Source of the DNA: Apostichopus californicus
Lineage: Eukaryota; Echinodermata; Holothuroidea; Aspidochirotida; Stichopodidae
Length of the DNA stretch: 29,379 nucleotides
Direction: 5' to 3'
Assembly: GCA_020650975.1 (NCBI GenBank)
Contig: JAIPMN010011879.1
Location: 865-30,243 of the forward strand
Shown here: positions 23,995 through 29,379 of the stretch, one piece after another
Layout: every line of letters starts with the position of its first letter
Position numbering within the stretch: the first letter of the stretch is position 1
Made by a program: the position numbers and the translations under genes
Notes under the pieces: generated by a model
What the model was told of the DNA's origin: nothing
What the model saw: only the letters and a program-made list of their open reading frames with translations
The model's database searches: none

Positions 23995-25735
23995 TGCCCA
24001 GCTTGTAAACACCATATCTCAAGAAGGGAAGGTCAGACCAATTTCATATTTAATTTGTAGAAGTACCACATTGAGTACAAGAAGCCTATTGTTTTTAGTG
24101 GAGGTCAAAAGTCATTTAGGTCACCAGGGTCAAATTGTTAAACCTTGTAAACATGCTATCTCAAGAAGGAAAGGTCCGACCAATTTTATATTTGTTGTGT
24201 AGAAGTACCACATATGTTAAAAGCAGCCTATTGTTTTTGGTGAAGGTAATTTGGGGTCATCAGGGGTCAAGTTGTGATAACCTTTTAAACACGCTATCTC
24301 AAGAAGAGAAGGTCGGACCAATTCATACTTAATGTGTGTAAAGTACCACAGTGGGTACAAGAAGCCTATTGTTTCTGGTGGAGGTCAAATGTCATTTGGG
24401 GTCACCAGGGGTCAAATTGTGAAGACCTTGTAAACATGATATCTCAAGATGGGAAGCATGGGCAGACTACATATTTAGTGTGTAGAATTACTACGTCATT
24501 GAGTACAAAAAGTCTATTATTTTTGGTGGAGCTAATAGGTCATTTGGGGTCACGAGGGTCAAAATGTGAAAACCTTGTAAACATACTATCTCAAGAAGGG
24601 AAGGTCGGACCAACTTTATACTAAATGTGTAGAAGTACCACATTGAGTACAAGAAGCCTATTGTTTCTGGTGGAGTTCAAAGGTTATTTGGGGTCACCAG
24701 GGGTCAAATTGTGAAAACCTAGTAAACAATACCTCAAGAAGGGAAGCATGGACAGGCTTCATATTTTATGTGTAGAAGAACCACACTGAGTACAAAAAGT
24801 CTATTGTTTTTGGTGGAGCTAAAAGGTCATTTGGGGTCACGAGGGGTCAAAATGTGAAAACCTTGTAAACATGCTATCTCAAGAAGGGAAGGTCGGACCA
24901 ACTTTATACTAAATGTGTAGAAGTACCACATTGAGTACAAAAAGCCTATTGTTTCTGGTGGAGTTCAAAGGTTATTTGGGGTCACCAGGGGTCAAATTGT
25001 GAAAGACCTTGTAAACATGATATCTCAAGATGGGAAACATGGGCAGACTTCATATTTAGTGTGTAGAAGAACCACATTGCGTACAAAAATTCTATTGTTT
25101 TTGGTGAAGCTAAATGGTCATTTGGGATCACGAGGTGTCAAAATTGAAAACCTTGTAAACATACTATCTCAAGAAGGGAAGGTCGGACCAACTTTATACT
25201 TAGTGTGTAGAAATACCACATTGAGTACAAGAAGCCTATTGTTTCTGGTGGAGTTCAAAGGTTATTTGGGGTCACCAGGGGTCAAATTGTGAAAACCTAG
25301 TAAACAATATCTCAAGAAGGGAAGCATGGACAGGCTTCATATTTAGTGTGTAGAAGTACCACACTGAGTACAAAAAGTCTATTGTTTTTGGTGGAGGTCA
25401 AAGGTCATTTGGGGTCACAAGGGGTCAAATTGTGAAAACCTTGTAAACGTGCTATCTCAAGAAGGGAAGATTGGATCAACTTCATATACTAAATGTGTAG
25501 ATAGTACCACATTGAGTACAAGAAGCCGATTGTTTCTGGTGGAGTTCAAAGGTTATTTGGGGTCACCAGGGGTCAAATTGTGAAAACCTTGTAAACACGA
25601 TATCTCAAGATGGGAAGCTTGAGCCAACCTTTAATTTAGTGTGTAGAAGTACCACATTAAGTTAAAAAAGCCTATTGTTTTGGTAGAGGTCAAAGGTCAT
25701 TCAAATCGTGAAACCATTGTAAACATGTACACCCT
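23995..25735. repeat. ~144-bp satellite array, 12 monomers, four-monomer higher-order period
   Basis: Monomers start at CCTTGTAAACATGCTATCTC near 24000, 24140, 24280, 24427, 24573, 24716, 24859, 25005, 25148, 25293, 25437 and 25585, and a fragment is near 25715. A-type monomers have AAGGTCGGACCAACTTTATA; B-type have GAAGCATGGACAGGCTTCAT. From the third monomer A and B alternate. B monomers themselves alternate between a CTCAAGATGGGAA form (24427, 25005, 25585) and a CTAGTAAACAA form (24716, 25293), giving a period of about 578 bp. Monomers carry GGTCA-type half-sites. Confidence 0.93.
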
Positions 25736-28340
25736 TACAATACATTACGTCAGATTCATGAAGAAAACTGCTCATGTTACATCATCGAAACCACAATGCA
25801 TTTTTGCATTCTGGTTATAATTTGGATGAATTTGTTTTTTCTTCTAAAGTATCTGGCATTAGCATATTGTAAACAGTATCATTGTGGCAAATAAGTGGAA
25901 ATTCTACTTTTAGAATTTACCAATAATAAATCCAAAGAATACAATCATGTTCTTAGCAAACAACTTACAGTTATGTGGAAGTCTTTATGGCAGAGTTATT
26001 CGTATTGACGTCACGTGATAAACAACAGCATTGGATAGAACGGAAGCTAGCTGCACTCTCAGCCACACATTCAGCGGCACAAGTAGCGGTCAAAATATTA
26101 AATCAACGTGTTATATTATACAAAATATAATGTATTATGGAGAGCATGATTTGACTTTATTGACATTATTAATTATTTGCAAGAAAGCAGTTACATTATT
26201 AACATTTATGAAAGGAGGGCATTCTCAGTAAATAACATACTCGAGACATACCGCAGAAGCGTTGATCCGTTCCCAGCATTTTCCTGGGGCAAGGAGGGAG
26301 GGGGGGGGGCATCAACAGTTTCTCGTCAGTTATGTTAAGTTAAACAAAGAAGGAAGAGGGAATTTATGAAAGAAGAATTGTAACTCGCAAAATACATTTA
26401 CTTTTTTATTAGTCGCCATATTCTGCATAAACTGATAAGCTACTGAAAACAAGAATGTTTGTATTAGAAATTGTAAAACAGGTTATTGAGTAATAAAACT
26501 TTTCTTAATTTTTATGGGAAAATATATTATCCAGCAAGGAAGAAAGAAACATGTAAACATGTTAGCCAGGTTTAGATTCGAACAAGCAAGCAAGAAAGAA
26601 ACGCGACCGCAGAGACTTATAAGAACTGTAAAATGTTTCTTCCGAGGACGTAAAGGGCGATAGTGGTTGTGCACAAGAATGCATATGGTGCTCGAACAGC
26701 CACGGAAAGCTCCATATTTATGATTGTCTTGGTATAATTATACGAATGACAACTCAAATGTATCTCCAGAGGTCAGAAATATCCTCGATGTTCCTGAAAA
26801 CAACAGATGTCCTGAAGTGAATTTATAAAGTTGTATAAAAATAATGCTGTCTCGCAAGCCAGATCGTATTGTAATAACCTGTGTCAACCAAGACAAGCGC
26901 AATCATGTGCTCTGTATAGTTATTGAATATTGCTGGAATTTCTTACACCGCTATCACCATTCGCAACGAGTATAACAGGCATGAGCTTTTTCCGAGAATT
27001 CGCGGAATATCCGAGATTTCTTTTTCTACCTCCGAGATTTACACCTATTATCCTAACACACTGTAGCATACTCAAACTGGAGCCTATACCGCAAATTTTT
27101 GCAAAGAACCGTATTTTTGTTTTTACCCCAGGCTCAACCCTGCTACAGTTTTTACTTGTGAATAGGTGGAACGCACTTAATATCATGTTAAATGAAGAAT
27201 ATTATAACGATATGTTATTTTTTAAATTGATTTGAAATGTCAGATAAGTATTGACAATGATTTCCTTCTATATTAATACCAGCGTAGAAAATATTGACCA
27301 TATTTGTACCAATAAACTACCAAAAATAATGAACGTTCATTAAGCGGATATATTCTACTAGCTAACACATCGTCTCTTTAAAGAAAAAAGAGCCGCTATT
27401 TTATAATTACAAAACAGGAATGTTTGCTTTATTTCTAATATAGGCTACTGTCGGATTTTCCCAATATTTAAGACAGATCATGTTCAGTGAGTTTATGATT
27501 CGCTCACTCGTTATACATTGAGCCTTTGAGAAAATATGTCATTATTAAAAAAATTAGGGGGGGGGGGGTGGGATGCGTTATGTCTTGAATAATAAATACC
27601 CAATTTCAAACATGTCAATAAAATAAAGTTATGTTTCTGCAAAAAAAATCAAGCAAATAAAATGACTAAGCTCGCACGATAAATCATTACAAAATGTACT
27701 ACAATAAACAGACAGCACTCCGTTATTTCAATATTTATATCACTGACGTAAACCATGTAAAAAATTGAAATTGTTCCGAAATTAATCCATCATTAGGAAC
27801 CGACTTGATAAAAGACGATATATGACGATAAAGACGATATAAAGACGATAAAAGTACGATATTTACAAACTATGAGATATGAGCATAATTATCTCTCGAT
27901 CATTTGAAGCCTATATTGTAGGCTATAGTCTCTCATCAATTGAAATCTCATATATTACGTCATTGTTTTTTGAGTAAAGCTTACGATTAGAGACTACACG
28001 CGCATGTACATTTCACATAATATGTCAAACACATGATGATATTATAAAGATACACGGGGATTATATACATTTAAACTACCCGGTGATAAACTGGAATTAT
28101 CCTTTTCTTTAAAGTTCAGTATAAATTGTATTTTCAAACTATATTGAAGCACTTTATTAGAAGTTGAGACTGAAAAGTCAAAGGCTCAATGTTAAGATTG
28201 AGCCTAACTATTTCAGTTGAAATAGTCAGTTAACATACTAATTAGAAAAACGATTTTGTTGTATTTTGAAAAGGGTGGGGGAAAAATTGCTCCATAGACC
28301 CTCTTTCAGTATCCCCATTAACGGCAGAGAAGACAAATGA
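25736..28340. other. Intergenic stretch with no supported gene
   Basis: I see no gene. ORFs at 26031-26231, 26483-26674 and 26920-27235 have no recognisable family and no splice context. Small items are TGACGTCACGTG at 26006-26017 (fused CRE and E-box words), short GACGATATA repeats near 27816-27865, a G run near 27557, and small palindromes near 28180-28235 (AGGCTCAATGTTAAGATTGA, then GCCT). Confidence 0.5.
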
Positions 28341-28348
28341 GGTGTCGA

Positions 28349-28650
28349 CAGGCGCGTAGCCAAGGGGGCGAAGGGGCAGCCGCCCCCCCCCCCTTGAGCA
28401 TAATTTTTTAGATGTTTTTATGATATCGCTAGTAATTTAAAAGAGAACATGCTAAGATGCAACTTACAAGGCCTGGGAAGTGCCATTTCCAGCGATCTGG
28501 GAGGCATTTTCAGCCAAAATTTTCTTGTACGCTTCGCGCCAACATGTGGTGGCGCTATAGGCTTAGATAGTTTGCAATGCCTTATCTACGGCTTTGATAG
28601 TTTGCCTACAGTTTCGCCCCTCCCTTGGCAGATTCCTCGCTACGCGCCTA
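28349..28650. mobile_element. hAT-type MITE, 302 bp
   Basis: The left end is CAGGCGCGTAGCC and the right end GCTACGCGCCTA, inverted repeats. The flanks GGTGTCGA (28341-28348) and AGTGTCGA (28651-28658) are an 8-bp duplication with one mismatch. The core (GTGCCATTTCCAGCGATCT through CGCGCCAACATGTGGTGGCG) matches that of the intron 4 element at 8650-9116. The short ORF through it is a by-product. Confidence 0.88.
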
Positions 28651-28767
28651 AGTGTCGAATACCAACATTACCTGATATTGCTTCCGGCCAGGCGTATAAG
28701 CAAGCTAACGTAGGATCAGTTTAATTAAAAAATAATTACATATTACGTGGATATCGTATATAACAGA

Positions 28768-29379
28768 CAGTGGCGTAGCCAGGATTTTGTGTATGGGGGG
28801 GCCAATATGCAGGACTATCTAAGCGGAGCGCCACCATCGGTTGGCGCGGAGCGTACAAGAAAATTTGGGGTTTTCAAGGTCCCCAGATGGCAGGAAATAG
28901 CACTTCCAGGGCTTTGTTAACCCTGTCAATATCATCATCATTATGTGTTTTGGGGGTTTTCAGGGGCGATTTCTTATCATTTATTCCACAGGTACCCACA
29001 ATTATAAATTGCAACAAGGCGAATCCCACCATGAAAGGGATAAGTCCAGCTAAGCCCTTCCCGAGGACACTAACCCGAGGGCTGCCAACTCTCCAACCTA
29101 AGAGGGTTGCCAATTGAAACATCGGCCAGGGCTGGCATGAAAAAACTGTGTTACAGTATATTCGAGGTACAATTTTACACAAGAAATTACCAAAAATTTT
29201 TAAAATCCCAGCATAGGCCCCTTCTCACATGAATCTAGGGCAACGTATCATATATTCCAGGTACAATTTTTTCTCATGAATTTGTAGAAGTTCTTGGAAT
29301 CTGAAAAAAAGGCTCGCTTACAACTTTACACGTTCGTTTTAAATGTTTGTCCAGCCTCCCCCGGCCCTAGCTCCCTTGG
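28768..29379. mobile_element. hAT-type element, incomplete at window end
   Basis: It starts with CAGTGGCGTAGCCAGG, a terminus widely seen in hAT-type MITEs. Next comes the shared core in inverted orientation (CGCCACCATCGGTTGGCGCG, then AAATTTGGGGTTTTCAAGG, then CAGGAAATAGCACTTCCAGG). No matching right end or copy of the expected flank ATAACAGA is found before 29379, so the element or a composite of it runs past the window. No transposase domain is recognisable. Confidence 0.65.

Noticed and set aside
23891-25292. Several + strand ORFs with repeating peptide through the 144-bp array
   Set aside because: The frames break at monomer boundaries and no unit is a multiple of three throughout; they are satellite by-products.
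26930-27235. 101-codon ORF
   Set aside because: It overlaps an ORF on the other strand, has no recognisable domain and begins without an ATG in convincing context; probably chance.

Overview
This is a metazoan nuclear window. It is AT-rich, intron-rich and crowded with repeats. hAT-type and TTAA-type MITEs, tRNA-derived SINEs with (ATT)n tails and a CR1/L2-like LINE tail suggest a marine invertebrate, possibly an invertebrate deuterostome such as an echinoderm or hemichordate. The phylum is an inference; only 'animal' is secure.

The one convincing protein-coding gene is epsilon-tubulin (TUBE1) on the + strand, with CDS from 4646 to 22393. I assembled 13 exons by hand: 4646-4670, 5650-5669, 7483-7589, 8510-8576, 9614-9729, 10392-10513, 12465-12531, 13172-13292, 14059-14255, 14799-14939, 18011-18151, 20380-20554 and 22244-22393. 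All twelve introns are GT-AG, the reading frame is continuous, and the protein is 482 residues, against about 475 in vertebrates. Nearly every other ORF in the window comes from repeats or chance.

Layout. 1-4645 is 5' flank with MITEs and a GC-rich array but no recognisable gene. 4646-22393 is TUBE1, whose introns hold most of the repeats. 22394 to about 23050 is the probable 3' UTR. 23549-23831 is a LINE 3' end. 23995-25735 is a satellite array of about 144-bp monomers with a four-monomer higher-order period. 25736-28340 looks empty. 28349-29379 holds two hAT-type elements that share a core with one in TUBE1 intron 4.

The most unusual signal is that five tandem arrays in this one gene include a copy of an exon edge: the exon 6 acceptor, the exon 7, 8 and 11 donors, and the end of the CDS in exon 13. 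Each array therefore carries decoy splice sites or copies of coding sequence. A second strong observation is an array of about 16 copies of 61 bp in intron 10. It looks like an internal expansion of the T-arm/B-box part of a tRNA-derived SINE, with the SINE head and body still flanking it. Third, two copies of one foldback MITE lie in opposite orientation in introns 8 and 11, bracketing exons 9-11, which could favour back-splicing.
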